Assembly: GCA_023417985.1 (NCBI GenBank)
Contig: JAEZDV010000187.1
Location: 1 to 5,727 of the forward strand
Reading direction: 5' to 3'
Length of the DNA: 5,727 bases
Source of the DNA: Actinomycetes bacterium
GTDB lineage: Bacteria > Actinomycetota > Actinomycetes > Mycobacteriales > Mycobacteriaceae
Below are positions 5,075 to 5,727 of the stretch, in pieces; the stretch's first letter is position 1, and each line of letters opens with the position of its first letter. The notes under the pieces were generated by a model that was not told where the DNA came from, ran no database searches, and saw only the letters and a list, made by a program, of their open reading frames with translations. The position numbers were made by a program, and so were the translations under genes.

Positions 5075-5727
5075 GTGCGTGGATTCGGTATCGATCTCGG
5101 AACAGCCAATACTGTCGTCGGCACCCCCGAAGACGGCATAGTCCTGAACGAACCGTCGCTGTTGATGGTTCGGACGAGGGAACCCCACAAAGCGCTCACG
5201 ATCGGCCATGACGCGAGTGACCTCGTCGACCGCATTCCCTCCGGAATCACGGCGATTCACCCGATACGTGACGGTGTCATCGTCGATCTCGGGACCGCTC
5301 GGACGTTTGTCAGTGCCGTTCTCGAGCGGGCAGCCCCCCGCCGCCGGTTCGGTACACGGCCGACGGGCGTCGTCGCGGTTCCCGCCGGCGCGACCCCGCT
5401 CGAGCGTCGCGCGATGTTCGAAGTCGCACACGAGGCGGGCCTGCGGAAAGTGGGCCTGGTACCGGAACCGGTGGCCGGCGCCCTCGGCTGCGGTCTCAAC
5501 CCGCTCGAGCCGTCGACCCATCTCGTCGTCGATATCGGCGGCGGCACTTCGGAAGTCACTGCACTCTGTTACGGCGGTGTCCTGTCGCACCGCAGTTGCC
5601 GAATTGCGGGAAACGACTTGAACAGGGCGATACTCCGCTACCTGCGCGCGGAACACGAACTCGTCGTCGGCGAATTCACAGCGGAGCGGGCCAAGGTGGG
5701 AGCACCCGAGACCGCCGAGGAACAGCC
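5075..5727 (+). CDS. MreB-like actin-family ATPase, 3' end beyond the window
   Basis: MreB forms ATP-dependent filaments under the membrane that guide cell-wall synthesis in rods. The 217 codons present match the family: phosphate loop 1 GIDLGTANTVVG (5-16), GIVLNEPS (21-28), AIHPIRDGVIVD (60-71), VVAVPAGATPLERRAM (99-114), HEAGLRKVGLVPEPVAGALGCGL (119-141, E131 matching the catalytic Glu region), phosphate loop 2 VVDIGGGTSEV (151-161), IAGNDLNRAILRYLR (177-191) and the GEFTAERAK helix (199-207). After Lys207 the usual IGSA-type segment is changed to VGAPE. The protein starts right at the first beta strand, without an N-terminal amphipathic helix, and has a charged RRRF (89-92) in the loop area used elsewhere for membrane contact. 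The GTG at 5075 is supported by GGAGG (5065-5069) five bases upstream. Full family length is about 340 aa. An Hsp70-like role is less likely given the MreB-type motifs. Confidence 0.88.
   Translation, partial: MRGFGIDLGTANTVVGTPEDGIVLNEPSLLMVRTREPHKALTIGHDASDLVDRIPSGITAIHPIRDGVIVDLGTARTFVSAVLERAAPRRRFGTRPTGVVAVPAGATPLERRAMFEVAHEAGLRKVGLVPEPVAGALGCGLNPLEPSTHLVVDIGGGTSEVTALCYGGVLSHRSCRIAGNDLNRAILRYLRAEHELVVGEFTAERAKVGAPETAEEQ

Noticed and set aside
4700..5656. A 318-codon minus-strand reading frame
   Set aside because: It is antisense to the MreB-like gene and the end of the F420-type gene, both of which have clear family motifs. Such antisense frames are expected in GC-rich coding sequence.

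Overview
The window is GC-rich, with codons ending mostly in G or C, purine-rich Shine-Dalgarno sequences and some GTG starts. Together with an F420/Ddn-type split-barrel protein and a small actinobacterial PH-like protein, this suggests a high-GC actinomycete, most likely of the Rhodococcus/Nocardia group. The genus is inferred from family content, not from a marker gene.

Layout from left to right. (1) 1-684, minus strand: a two-domain rhodanese-type sulfurtransferase whose C-terminal end, with the catalytic Cys loop, lies beyond the left edge. (2) 685-1298: a roughly 610-base gap with no convincing gene but several inverted repeats, including two palindromes about 160-180 bases before the next gene. 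(3) 1299-1966, plus strand: a small Sec-exported protein with two mature cysteines, followed by an 80-codon unrecognised ORF whose GTG start overlaps the first gene's stop (GTGA). A strong hairpin follows. (4) 2048-3181, minus strand: a secreted PAP2-family acid phosphatase with all three catalytic motifs. (5) 3182-3505: an intergenic stretch with a short gene-like fragment faintly resembling aldehyde dehydrogenase. (6) 3506-4905: a minus-strand PH-like protein and a plus-strand winged-helix regulator diverge from an 82-base gap holding a nearly perfect palindrome; the regulator is followed by a small F420-type (Ddn/DUF385-like) protein. (7) 5075 to the right edge, plus strand: the first 217 codons of an MreB/actin-like ATPase.

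The window is a string of mostly independent small units rather than one pathway. Two groupings look functional: the secreted protein with its overlapping partner, and the regulator/PH-like/F420-type cluster, where the palindrome could control both directions. The MreB-like gene stands out because the best-studied mycolic-acid actinomycetes lack MreB. No mobile element, CRISPR array, tRNA or rRNA was seen.
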